Shown piece after piece: positions 1-10,526 of a stretch of 64,000 nucleotides of DNA. Within the stretch, counting starts at the first letter, position 1. Each line of letters begins with the position of its first letter. Origin of the DNA: Phycisphaerae bacterium (GTDB lineage: Bacteria > Planctomycetota > Phycisphaerae > UBA1845); NCBI GenBank assembly GCA_029260015.1, contig JAJDEB010000001.1:1-64000 (forward strand). The letters run 5' to 3'. The notes below the pieces were generated by a model. It had not been told where the DNA came from. It worked only from the letters and a program-made list of their open reading frames with translations, and ran no database searches. The translations under genes and the position numbers were made by a program.

Positions 1-2506
<2,506 letters not shown>

Positions 2507-3628
2507 ACATTAATGAGAAGCTGACAGACCCCAAAATCTGCCCAAACCACTGAGCAGCTTTGAAACCCCATCAACGTCTTGCACCAACGTCGCTGATTCG
2601 AGAACCAACCAAAATCAGCGAAAAGGCCAAATCATCAGTAACAATAATTTGAATTTGCCTCGAGACAACTTTCCAACTCAATCATCAACCTGTCTCGCCC
2701 GTCAAGCCTGGAGAAATCCCCATTCCTGCCGAACAAAACCAGCCAACAATCGAGCTACGAAACTCGTCTTAAAATTGGATACACACGTTTTTCGCAAAAG
2801 TGAATCGAACTCGTCAGAGACTTAAGTGCCGGCCGACCAACGCTAACCTGGTAATCAACGCTAATCGGTTTCGACATGCCATCCCGTCAGAAGGAACGTC
2901 CGATCCTTCTTGGAAAAACCACATCCGCCTATTCAAATGTCAAAGAGCAAAACGCCAACCGGAAGGGCTGGCAGTGCTCCAGTCGCTCTCGACCGGAGCC
3001 GGGAAAGAATACCACGCTTTTTTTGATCGTCAACGGCCCCAGAGATTAAATCTTTCTTTTTTTAGAAACACCTATAAAACAAGTGGTGTTTGGACTTTCG
3101 CCAAGCGCTTTCCAGCCCATTTTGGCATCTCACAGGGCCGCCAATCTGGCGATCAAAACGCGGATCGACCCGATGAGCCCGCCTGCGGACGTGGTCGGCG
3201 CTCGGAGCGTCTCCAAAATCGTTGTTCTTGAGCCATGGATTGATCTCATTCACACGCTGAAAAGACCCTTCTCAAGGCGATCCAAGCTGCACCCGATATG
3301 TGGACCAGCGATAATTGTCAAAAAACGCCATCAACCTAAAAGTCGATCAATTGGAACTGAATTGCAGCAGTGACATCGTTCGAATGATCAGACTCCGACG
3401 ACTTGCCGCCAATCCGTTTCGAGCCCAAGAACTCGGATCCACGGGCCAAATCAATTGTTCAAGACCGAGTGATTTGCATCTAAGCAAAACCAGCATGCCA
3501 AACAACGTCGATAGCAATCCAGCATTCAACCCCCGCAAATCTTAGTGCATTGCGAGCAATCAGGGCACACTTCCAGCCAATCAAACGATTGTAAATCGAA
3601 AATCAGCAGCTAAAATCGAGCACCAGAA
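2507..3628. other. 23S leader / intergenic region without a credible gene
   Basis: This 1.1-kb stretch holds short overlapping open frames on both strands, but none has a ribosome-binding site or a recognisable motif. It should contain the promoter of the minus-strand 23S gene. The best candidate I see reads, on the minus strand, TTGTCT (2668-2663), 16 nt, TATTGT (2646-2641), about 135 nt before the mature 5' end. This is a weak match to the consensus. An inverted repeat AAACACC/GGTGTTT lies at 3066-3091. Confidence 0.4.
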
Positions 3629-3702
3629 GGCGGCGTAGCTCAGTTGGTTAGAGCGGCGGATTCATAGCCCGCAGGTCACTGGTTCGAATCCAGTCGCCGC
3701 TA
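3629..3702 (+). tRNA. tRNA-Met (anticodon CAT)
   Basis: A 74-nt cloverleaf can be folded. The acceptor stem is GGCGGCG with CGCCGCT (G1-U72), the D arm begins GCTCAGTTGG, and the T arm is ACTGG-TTCGAAT-CCAGT. The anticodon loop is TTCATAG with anticodon CAT at 3663-3665. The G1-U72 pair argues against an initiator tRNA. An elongator Met tRNA is most likely, though a lysidine-modified Ile2 tRNA with the same gene anticodon is possible. The last anticodon-stem pair is an A-C mismatch. CCA is not encoded. Its position beside a recombinase gene makes it a possible integration site. Confidence 0.93.
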
Positions 3703-3968
3703 TTTTCTTAACCCATTTACACCATTGCTCTTACGATAAATCGCGATCACGAATTCTTCTCTTCAATCACGCCAAATCGGCCTTCTGCGTCATTTCTGCG
3801 TCACTCTTCACTCTGTTTTGAGTTGTTCCCACAGGCCAATTGTGCCCCCCGAGCTCGTGGTATTGGCGTCCAGGCGCCCGACATCGCAACACGTTTTCCA
3901 TGAGCAGGTGAAGATGCCCGTCGCTCCTTCGATTGGTTAGGTGGACTTTCGGATGGAGCGTGGACCCG

Positions 3969-4002
3969 CCGAAACATTTATAAACATGTACATACACGTA
4001 CA
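3969..4002 (+). promoter_or_regulatory. AT-rich box and inverted repeat before vapB
   Basis: The sequence AACATTTATAAAC is centred about 27 nt before the vapB ATG at 4007. It is followed by the inverted repeat TGTAC-6 nt-GTACA (3987-3991 and 3998-4002), which almost abuts the start codon. No Shine-Dalgarno sequence is present. VapB-type antitoxins usually repress their own operon by binding short palindromes, so this repeat is a plausible operator. The AT-rich box resembles those before 45361 and 47004. Confidence 0.45.
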
Positions 4003-4006
4003 CGGT

Positions 4007-4252
4007 ATGGCCACAAAAACGATAACCATCACGGAGGAAGCATACATGCGACTTGCCCACCTCAAAGCAGCGCGTGAAAGCTTTTCCGACACGATCACCC
4101 GAATTGCGGGCAGTGCGCGACTTGCCGAACTTCATGGCGTGCTTTCAAAGAGTGCCGGCGAGGCTCTTGAGTCTGCGATAAAAAAAAGCAGACAGGATCA
4201 CAGACTCGCACACTCAAGGCGGGCAAAAGCAATCGCGGAGGCGTTCGCCTAA
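4007..4252 (+). CDS. vapB: VapB-type antitoxin (DUF217-like)
   Basis: This 81-residue protein begins MATKTITITEEAYMRL, the strand-helix opening typical of the DUF217/VapB antitoxin family. That family binds DNA with its N-terminus and a PIN-domain toxin with its C-terminus. The C-terminal half is basic and helical (repeated KS/RR). The ATG at 4007 is preferred over an upstream in-frame codon because the family consensus starts here. The stop codon directly abuts the vapC start, so the pair is translationally coupled. The protein should neutralise VapC and repress the operon. The family is widespread in archaea as well as bacteria. Confidence 0.8.
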   Translation: MATKTITITEEAYMRLAHLKAARESFSDTITRIAGSARLAELHGVLSKSAGEALESAIKKSRQDHRLAHSRRAKAIAEAFA

Positions 4253-4660
4253 ATGGTGTGTTTGGATACGACGTTTCTTGTCGACGTGCTCCGTGGAAGT
4301 GAGCAAGCGAAAGAAGTTGAGGAACGTCTTGCAAAACAGCATGCGCAAATAACGGTTGCAGCACCGAGCGTCATGGAATTGGTTAAGGGACTGTATCTGG
4401 ACGCGGCGGCACAAAATGTGAAAGAACAAGAACGTTCACACATCCTGGACATATTGTCATCATTCGTTGTTCTGAGTCTTGATCAAAGAAGTGCGATTCT
4501 CGCCGGAGAGATCGAGGCAATGCTAGTCAACAATGGACTCATGCTCGATGTTGAAGATATCATGATTGCGGCAATTGCGATCACGCATGGTGAACCGTTG
4601 ATCACACGAAACACAAAACACTTCGAACGAATTCCAAACCTCAATATCTTGAATTACTGA
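4253..4660 (+). CDS. vapC: VapC-type PIN-domain ribonuclease toxin
   Basis: This 135-residue PIN-domain protein has the expected acidic residues in order. Asp5 lies in MVCLDTTFLVD, the glutamate in SVMELVKG near residue 42, the aspartate pair in DVEDIMIAA near residue 100, and the polar TRNTKHF motif near 118. The family cleaves RNA, often tRNA, in a Mg-dependent way and arrests translation when the antitoxin is lost. It follows vapB with no gap. Its last 20 bases overlap the 3' end of the convergent recombinase gene. The pair probably stabilises the island. Confidence 0.85.
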   Translation: MVCLDTTFLVDVLRGSEQAKEVEERLAKQHAQITVAAPSVMELVKGLYLDAAAQNVKEQERSHILDILSSFVVLSLDQRSAILAGEIEAMLVNNGLMLDVEDIMIAAIAITHGEPLITRNTKHFERIPNLNILNY

Positions 4661-5864
4661 CAAAGCGTTGAGAACTATCTCCGCATGTCACCTTCTGAAT
4701 CACTTGGCGAGCCTGCTCTTCGTGGGCGTCACTGACTTGTGTGTAGAATTCAGCAGTCGTGGTGATGTTTGCATGCCCCATCAGTTCCTGAACAACATGC
4801 ATGGGCAGATGATCCGCCCAATTCTGCGCACACGATTTCCGGAATCCATGCATGGTCAATACACCCTTCGGAACAATCCCAGCCCACTTTGCATGATGCC
4901 GAAGCGAACGCAGAACATTGTTGACCATGTAATCGTTGAGCCACGGACGACCAGCGTGCTGATGATCTCGCCATCGATTCATAATCCGTTGATACCGTTG
5001 TGGCGTCAGCAAGATCAGCGGAGACCCACTCGAACGAACGGTCAACCAACCACGCAAGAGTCGAATCGTGTGGCGTGGCAATGGAACCAATCGCGCTTCG
5101 TGATCCTTCACCTGAAACGGCGGTAAGACGTCCGATCCTTCGCGGCTTTCGATTCGCAGATTCCCTCGCTCAAAATCTACGTTATCCACAGTAAGATTGA
5201 AGAGTTCACCGGAACGAGCGGCAGACGTATACGCCAATGCGTAAAGCACTTTCCACCGAAGATCGGGGGCGACTCTGAGCAATCGTTGATATTCCGAAGG
5301 CGTGACGTAGTGCCAACATCGACGTTGCTGTTTGGCAACGCGAAGTTGTTTGATTGGAGCGAACGGATTCTCAGTCAGATAACCCCAAGCAACAGCATAT
5401 CGGAACATTGCCTTGAGGTCGCGTAAGATCCGATTCCGTGTGGCCCGACTGAGTTGGGCATCCTTCATTCCCTCCCGAACAACCTTCGCTTTCGACCAGA
5501 ATTCCGCAGCCCGTTCTGGAGTGATCCTGCGCACCAAAGTTTGCGATCCAAAGAATCCCAATAACCGATTGCACAGATCGTCGACATGCAACTGCGTCTT
5601 GGCCGCCCATTCGTGATTTCGGCGATCCATGTAGGTGCGACAGAATGCACGGATCGAAACATCTGCAGGTCGATCGCGAAGTGATCCACGATCATGGGCC
5701 GCACGTTTTTCCGACTGAAAACGCTCGGCATCGCGTTTGAGACGAAATGTTTTGCAATACCGCTTGGCCTTGCCGGTGATTGGATCGAATGCGCCGTACC
5801 ACCGAACCAGCCACGGACTGCTGCGCCCTTCTGAGCGATGTAGGCTGACTTTGGTTGTTGCCAT
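4641..5864 (-). CDS. Tyrosine recombinase (phage-type integrase)
   Basis: This 407-residue enzyme has an N-terminal arm-binding-like region (about 1-65), a SAM-like core-binding domain (about 70-170) and a catalytic domain (about 185-385). The catalytic set is complete: Arg217 (AARSGELFNL), Lys253, His339-x-x-Arg342 (MHGFRKS), His364 (LMGHANITTT) and nucleophile Tyr374. It should cut and rejoin DNA at attachment sites. AGGAAGGT lies 5 nt before the ATG. It is the distal gene of the minus-strand island and sits about 1 kb from tRNA-Met, a classic arrangement, though I found no second copy of the tRNA end. The 3' end overlaps vapC. Confidence 0.93.
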   Translation of the reverse strand: MATTKVSLHRSEGRSSPWLVRWYGAFDPITGKAKRYCKTFRLKRDAERFQSEKRAAHDRGSLRDRPADVSIRAFCRTYMDRRNHEWAAKTQLHVDDLCNRLLGFFGSQTLVRRITPERAAEFWSKAKVVREGMKDAQLSRATRNRILRDLKAMFRYAVAWGYLTENPFAPIKQLRVAKQQRRCWHYVTPSEYQRLLRVAPDLRWKVLYALAYTSAARSGELFNLTVDNVDFERGNLRIESREGSDVLPPFQVKDHEARLVPLPRHTIRLLRGWLTVRSSGSPLILLTPQRYQRIMNRWRDHQHAGRPWLNDYMVNNVLRSLRHHAKWAGIVPKGVLTMHGFRKSCAQNWADHLPMHVVQELMGHANITTTAEFYTQVSDAHEEQARQVIQKVTCGDSSQRFVSNSRY

Positions 5865-5954
5865 CTCGTACCTTCCTCGTGGATGGAATCGTCAATCAAT
5901 TCCACCTCCAACCTTCAGAATAGCGCACTTTAAACGAGGGCGCAAATCCTTGAT

Positions 5955-6227
5955 TTATTGGGCTTGGGAATCGGTCAGACGCTCTAAGAACCGTTCAAGT
6001 TCAATGCGTCGATAGCGAATGCGACGTCCAACTTGGGTGCCCTTGAGAAGACCTTTTTCGCGATAATAGCGAAGCGTCAATGACGGCTTTGCCGGTCCAT
6101 CGATGTCCAATCGTAGGTATCGGATCGCTTCTGCTTCGGTGAGCAGTGCACCGTAGGGAACGAACCCTCCATCACCATCGGGCAATGTCGATTGTTTAGG
6201 TGTCGGATGCGATGATTGTATGGCCAT
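5955..6227 (-). CDS. Small helix-turn-helix protein (MerR/excisionase-like)
   Basis: This 90-residue protein has a winged helix-turn-helix over residues 28-85. It opens with LLTEAEAIRYL, has the RYYREKGLL segment of MerR-like and helix_turn_helix_17 proteins, and then GTQVGRRIRYRRIELERFL. Such proteins next to integrases act as recombination directionality factors or as regulators. It lies 90 bp upstream of the recombinase and 18 bp downstream of a membrane-protein gene on the same strand, so cotranscription with both is likely. Whether it is an excisionase or only a repressor cannot be decided from sequence. Confidence 0.75.
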   Translation of the reverse strand: MAIQSSHPTPKQSTLPDGDGGFVPYGALLTEAEAIRYLRLDIDGPAKPSLTLRYYREKGLLKGTQVGRRIRYRRIELERFLERLTDSQAQ

Positions 6228-6245
6228 TACTCAACCCTTGGTCAT

Positions 6246-6548
6246 CTAATTGGCACACCAAATAAAAACAACAACGCTCGCCAGAATATGTCGAAGCAGC
6301 AATGCAGCAGCCAAAACGGTGATCCAACCAACAAATGACGGAATGGTCAGGCGAAGTTTTCGATCAGATAACCTGCGAATGTACATGACGGGTGCCTCGA
6401 CCAATGCGTTCAAGTGACGATCACATAGACCGCCGGGAGATCGGAAACGGGCGATGGACCAGATGCCGGTCGCAAGCAACCAAGTGTCAAGAATGAGCAC
6501 TCCCAAAAACATCGGTAACGTGAATATGCTTAGCGGTAGAATTAACAT
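6246..6548 (-). CDS. Small membrane protein of unknown function
   Basis: This 100-residue protein has two strongly hydrophobic segments (about 1-32 and 68-97) separated by a basic loop with several Arg residues. It is probably an inner-membrane protein with both ends on one side. The ATG begins 2 nt after the stop of the kinase gene, so the two are cotranslated. I do not recognise the family. Its place directly after the phosphatase-kinase pair suggests it is a membrane partner of that signalling unit. Confidence 0.6.
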   Translation of the reverse strand: MLILPLSIFTLPMFLGVLILDTWLLATGIWSIARFRSPGGLCDRHLNALVEAPVMYIRRLSDRKLRLTIPSFVGWITVLAAALLLRHILASVVVFIWCAN

Positions 6549-6550
6549 GA

Positions 6551-7693
6551 TTAGATGTCCCCCAATTCAGGCAGTTCGGGTGGGAATTGCCATTGAGTCA
6601 GTTGCAATTCAAATTGCACGAAAGGCAAATCAACTAGGCGCGGAATTGAATTCGAACATTCCACGTTCGCATGATTTTGAATACCGTCGAGGAGATCGCC
6701 CATGTCGAACGATTCGAGATCGGCCAGTCGAGGAATTGTTCTTGACCGGAGTTCGCTGAGTCCCAGCCAATCGGCAGGTGACGGACAGTCATCAAAACAC
6801 GTCGCATTGAGAGCGGTGTCAAAAAGATCGAGGACTTCTGGGTATTCCGATCGTAATGCTGTTCGAACTCCATCAATTGAGGGCCCCGTGCGATTGATCA
6901 AATCCTTCTGCTGAAACAATCCACCATCGCCCGAACTAATCGAATCCCGTCGAACGGTCAGCAACTCGGCAATGAGTACCGCAAGCGCAAACCGATCCGC
7001 CGCAGGACACAAAGTTGCGTGTACGTCAGGTGTTTGATTCCCAAAAACGAACGGTGCGATGTAACCTTCGGCACCTATGACCGTGGTGGTCAGCACTGGT
7101 GCACCTTGAATGTACACCCCATCAAAATCGATCAGGCTGACACTTCCTGATTGAACGTCCACGAATACATTGCCGCAGGACAGATCGCGGTGGGCAATGT
7201 TGGTCGATTCGAGTAGCCCGATCAGCTGGGTCAGATTCCTCACAAATTCGATTCGTTGGTCGCGATCCAGCGACAGTTCGCCGGAGCGTAAATCTCCGGC
7301 AACAACCGACCATGCGTCCCCGTCAACTCTCGGCATCAATACGGTTCCATCCATCCAATGACCGAGAGATGCATCAAAATAACAACCAACCTGCCGCACC
7401 AGCATCCCCCCATCGATCACCACCCGTTGACTGCCAGCGATCAGGCCCGGGTGATCTGGCAAGGCGGCAGCCACCGATTCCAAAAACGCTCGGTCGGGAT
7501 TCTTGCCGGGCAGGAATTTCTTGAGCACCTGGGACTTGTCGATCTCGTCGTCCAGGATGTAGGCTTCGGCTTGGCCGCGTTGCATACAAAGGGCATTGCC
7601 CTTCATCGCGGGGTTCTCGCGTGGGCGCAAACGACGACGGTCGAGTATTGCGTACTGGCCGCTGGCCAGCCATCGATCCATTTCAATTGCCAT
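6551..7693 (-). CDS. Serine/threonine protein kinase-like protein of a TerY-P triad
   Basis: This 380-residue protein has the kinase catalytic loop HRDLSCGNVFVD (168-179), the metal-binding LIDFDG (DFD for DFG, 189-191) and a candidate ATP lysine in QVLKKFLPG near 58. The region after about residue 260 is not kinase-like. I chose the ATG at 7693 because AAGGAG lies 9 nt upstream. The upstream in-frame ATG would place the site directly against it. The start lies inside the last codons of the PP2C gene (11-bp overlap). A vWA protein, a PP2C phosphatase and a kinase in one operon is the known TerY-P signature. It probably phosphorylates a partner that the PP2C protein resets. Confidence 0.85.
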   Translation of the reverse strand: MAIEMDRWLASGQYAILDRRRLRPRENPAMKGNALCMQRGQAEAYILDDEIDKSQVLKKFLPGKNPDRAFLESVAAALPDHPGLIAGSQRVVIDGGMLVRQVGCYFDASLGHWMDGTVLMPRVDGDAWSVVAGDLRSGELSLDRDQRIEFVRNLTQLIGLLESTNIAHRDLSCGNVFVDVQSGSVSLIDFDGVYIQGAPVLTTTVIGAEGYIAPFVFGNQTPDVHATLCPAADRFALAVLIAELLTVRRDSISSGDGGLFQQKDLINRTGPSIDGVRTALRSEYPEVLDLFDTALNATCFDDCPSPADWLGLSELRSRTIPRLADLESFDMGDLLDGIQNHANVECSNSIPRLVDLPFVQFELQLTQWQFPPELPELGDI

Positions 7694-8831
7694 CAGATTC
7701 ATCTCCTTCATCTTGTGATTGGGGTCGGACCCAAATCATTGAGATATCGTCATCACCGCGGGTCGCACGAAGTTTGCTGTGCAGTTGATCAAGCAGTTGG
7801 TTTGCACGTTCGGATTCTTGCAGACCAAGAGCATTGGCGTTGAGCCATTCCCACATGGCCTTCGTGTCATAAAATGCCTCGTAGAACCCATCGCTGCACA
7901 GCACGAAATGCGTGTCAAAGTCGAAACGGTCTTGTTGATAAACGCACCGACTGCTTGAAGCGTGATCCGGTAGAACTGCGGTGACGACACCGGTCTGGGT
8001 AAATGAAGGGATTGAAGGCGGCAGACCAACAACCTTAATCGTCTTGCTGTAGCGGACGCGATGATAGGTGTCATCGACCGTCTCCATCAGGTGATTTGGG
8101 ACAATGAGTTGGGTGCTGCGATCAACCGCGATAGCGTCACTGGACACGGTCGGCAATTCAACTTGGTCGATTGGTTCACATATCCACCAACGGTGGGCGA
8201 TGCCTTGAGACAATCCAAGTGCGTCGACCAGACCCGGACGGTCAGAGAGTTTGGTCACTTTTCTGGTCATGACGACAGCACCTGCTCCCCAATTGAGGTC
8301 GCTTGAGTCGTGACTGTTCTTGGATTGCTCCTTTTCGAACGTGGGAAGCGACTGAAGCAGATCGCCATCCGGTGTAAACGCAAAAAATGCTGAGTCACCA
8401 CAACCGATTAGATCAACGATCACGCCGGAATCGCTGGACGTGAAACATGCCGCGATCATCGTCGTTTGATACGCTTGGTTCATGCCTTCAATGGCCACGT
8501 CCTTAAGCATGGCCCGCATGGCATCGGGTGTGCCCGGTGGCAACTGAACACCGCGTGCCTGGGCCTCACGACGGCACGCGACCAGCAAATCCGCAAAGAA
8601 ACGAACACGCGTCTTGGCGTCGCCGCAAAAAAACGCCGGGCCATAAGTGGCGGCATGTTCCGCCGCAATTGCGGCGTGCGGTGAACTGCTCACACCGTCG
8701 GCCACCACCGCCACCTGCGAACCCGGGTACCAAACCACTCGATCTTGATCCTTGAGTTCTCCACCGACACTTCCCGGGGAATTTAGGGCAATGGCATGCA
8801 TGAGTTTATGGTTTGTGTTTGGTGTGTTCAT
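7683..8831 (-). CDS. PP2C-type protein phosphatase of a TerY-P triad
   Basis: This 382-residue protein carries the PP2C metal-binding motifs in order: DQDR (28-31), VVADGVSSS (42-50), GCGDSAFFAF (from 143), LCSDGFYEAF near 320, and GDDDISMIWV near 362. It should be a Mg/Mn-dependent Ser/Thr phosphatase acting in the cytoplasm, as there is no signal peptide. Its start overlaps the vWA gene stop in an ATGA arrangement, and its end overlaps the kinase start. It most likely opposes the neighbouring kinase. Confidence 0.9.
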   Translation of the reverse strand: MNTPNTNHKLMHAIALNSPGSVGGELKDQDRVVWYPGSQVAVVADGVSSSPHAAIAAEHAATYGPAFFCGDAKTRVRFFADLLVACRREAQARGVQLPPGTPDAMRAMLKDVAIEGMNQAYQTTMIAACFTSSDSGVIVDLIGCGDSAFFAFTPDGDLLQSLPTFEKEQSKNSHDSSDLNWGAGAVVMTRKVTKLSDRPGLVDALGLSQGIAHRWWICEPIDQVELPTVSSDAIAVDRSTQLIVPNHLMETVDDTYHRVRYSKTIKVVGLPPSIPSFTQTGVVTAVLPDHASSSRCVYQQDRFDFDTHFVLCSDGFYEAFYDTKAMWEWLNANALGLQESERANQLLDQLHSKLRATRGDDDISMIWVRPQSQDEGDESDGN

Positions 8832-9640
8832 CGTAGGTCCTGATCCACTTTTGAGCCGATTGAACTGACAACTTGAATAACTTTGGCAAGCATGTCCTTA
8901 CACCTGATGTCAAAAAACAACCGTGCGTTCGGACGGAGGTTGGGGAAGATCCCTTCCTCTATGAGGTTCTGGTGAATGCACGCAGGCATTTCGCTGCTCA
9001 TGTTGAACATCCGAATGTTGTCTTTGCGATTACCCACTTCCGAAACGTCGGTGTAGCCGGTGAAGTCTTCGGGGCCAGAATAATTCAGGTTGGTTTGGGT
9101 ACCGATGTAGGCATTGGCCAAGAGCACGTTGCCGTCGGAGGTCTGCAGGTTGCGGATTTTTTGGGCGATTTTGGTGGCGTCGGTCTGACTCTCGCCATCC
9201 GAAAGTACGAACACAAGTGGTGGAAATGAATCCTTGAACTTCTCGTCCTTTACGGCTTTAACCAGATAGTCATACGCCATTTCCAGGGCGGCCTTGGTAT
9301 CTGTTCCACCTGCCCCGCCATCCAGACCTAACGAATTGTTGGCAGCCGTGAATTTTTCAACGGTGGTGCCGATGTCCATTTCGGGATCACCCCAGACCTC
9401 TGGGCGACATCCGTAACGAATGATGTGGAAGAAATAACGCGGCTTGATGAGCATCTGATCACCACGCATGTCCATGGAGAGCGACAGCAAGTGTTTGAGG
9501 ATGAAGCCGAAGAGGGCATTGACCCACGCACACTTGGCGTCATTGGTGCCTCGCAAAACTTCTTCCATGCTGCCACTGTCATCAAGCACGGGCACGACGA
9601 GGCCGGGACGTTGTTCTGAAATCTTCAATTCGTATGCCAT
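8828..9640 (-). CDS. TerY-like von Willebrand factor A protein
   Basis: This 270-residue cytoplasmic vWA protein has the metal-ion-dependent adhesion site split as usual: DDSGSM at 20-25, the threonine in GGTDTKAALE near 108, and the aspartate in VFVLSDGES near 143. The ATG at 9640 is preferred because AAAGGA stands 8 nt before it and the protein then begins MAYELKISEQRPG. The gene overlaps the PP2C gene by 4 bp. In TerY-P systems the vWA protein is thought to be the scaffold or target of the phosphatase-kinase pair. The stress signal is unknown. Confidence 0.88.
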   Translation of the reverse strand: MAYELKISEQRPGLVVPVLDDSGSMEEVLRGTNDAKCAWVNALFGFILKHLLSLSMDMRGDQMLIKPRYFFHIIRYGCRPEVWGDPEMDIGTTVEKFTAANNSLGLDGGAGGTDTKAALEMAYDYLVKAVKDEKFKDSFPPLVFVLSDGESQTDATKIAQKIRNLQTSDGNVLLANAYIGTQTNLNYSGPEDFTGYTDVSEVGNRKDNIRMFNMSSEMPACIHQNLIEEGIFPNLRPNARLFFDIRCKDMLAKVIQVVSSIGSKVDQDLR

Positions 9641-9850
9641 GTTCAAAGTCCTTTCGCAAAGTAGTGATTCCTGACCCATTCGGTCAGAAGGGATTACTGC
9701 GATCGGAGCTGTTGCGCGCGCTGAATCAGAATTGAATTCGAGATAGTGCTGGTGACTTCGGAATTGCGATTGAAGAAGGATGGTGAAAGTCAGGGACTCA
9801 GATCTGGTGCACGCCTATTTAATTGGACAGTTGATAAACACGGACCTTGA

Positions 9851-10084
9851 TCAGCGCCGACGATTCCCACCGTCCTTGACCAAGATTTTGACCACCGCCA
9901 CCACCACGAGGCCCAGGAAACCAATTACCACCATGCCCATGGTCTGTTCGCGCATGCCGTGGCCTGGGCCCATGTGCTGAATCGAATTGAGGAACTTCTT
10001 GGCGGGTTCGTAGGCCACGGCCAGAATCCAGCCACCGAGAATCAGTAGTGCGAATGCGATCAGGTTGGCCCATTTGATTTTCAT
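9851..10084 (-). CDS. Small two-helix membrane protein
   Basis: This 77-residue protein has hydrophobic segments at about 5-25 and 48-68 and a basic C-terminus (KDGGNRRR). A short Gly/His/Met-rich loop (HMGPGHGM) joins the helices. AAGGA lies 7 nt before the ATG. It lies between the nuclease-fold gene and the vWA gene in the same orientation and is probably part of the operon. The 210 bp between it and the vWA gene hold no further gene. I cannot assign a family. Confidence 0.65.
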   Translation of the reverse strand: MKIKWANLIAFALLILGGWILAVAYEPAKKFLNSIQHMGPGHGMREQTMGMVVIGFLGLVVVAVVKILVKDGGNRRR

Positions 10085-10127
10085 GTTGGTTTCCTTTTGC
10101 GTTTTGTTTTCTGTTTTCTATTCCGGA

Positions 10128-10526
10128 TTACGACCCGGAAAAGTTTGAAAAACAATCGGTAACCCGTTGAAGGGCAACGCCTAACGGCAAAACGAATACC
10201 TGCCCCTCAAACGCAGTCCCAGCCAGGCGCTGCCTTTGACGACAGACCGATTGGGCGACCCTTCTATTGGGCGTCACGATCCAAAGTTGGTCCGCACCAA
10301 GTGCCGCCGCCTTCTTCAAATCTCCATCGATTCGCCTTGCGGTGTTTTCTGCTTCGACCGCAATCAAGACCTCATCGATCAAAACCACGAGATCCACGAA
10401 TCCCCATTGGGTTCCCATTCGGACCGACGCTTCGAATTGTGTCCGACCACCAACTGCTTCGAATGCCTTCGCCAATCGAATGAGGATGATCTGATTGTGC
10501 AGGTAACCGCCTCGCATTGTGTTCAA
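10128..10526 (-). CDS. PD-(D/E)XK-like nuclease-fold protein
   Basis: This protein has about 132 residues. The segment GFVDLVVLIDEVLIAVEAEN has the strand-Asp-strand-Glu-x-Glu pattern of restriction-endonuclease-like folds, here as D...ExE in place of ExK. The C-terminal domain of the ATPase at 50211 shows the same pattern (RVDVL...GIEVETG). The gene starts with TTG overlapping the ATPase stop (TTGA), or with the ATG at 10517. It probably works with that ATPase on DNA, but without the canonical lysine its cleavage activity is uncertain. Confidence 0.65.
   Translation of the reverse strand: MNTMRGGYLHNQIILIRLAKAFEAVGGRTQFEASVRMGTQWGFVDLVVLIDEVLIAVEAENTARRIDGDLKKAAALGADQLWIVTPNRRVAQSVCRQRQRLAGTAFEGQVFVLPLGVALQRVTDCFSNFSGS

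Noticed and set aside
3066..3091. Inverted repeat AAACACC/GGTGTTT next to a T-rich run as a terminator
   Set aside because: The T-rich run precedes the stem on the plus strand and is A-rich after the stem on the minus strand, so it does not fit a Rho-independent terminator for either direction.
2800..3231. A 143-codon plus-strand frame upstream of the tRNA
   Set aside because: It has no ribosome-binding site, an unusual composition rich in Arg/Pro/Gln, no motif, and competing frames on both strands. It is probably leader DNA of the rRNA gene.
3678..3702. A direct repeat of the tRNA-Met 3' end marking the far end of the first island
   Set aside because: I scanned candidate regions by eye for TTCGAATCCAGTCGCCGC and found no second copy within the window. 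The integration site remains unproven.
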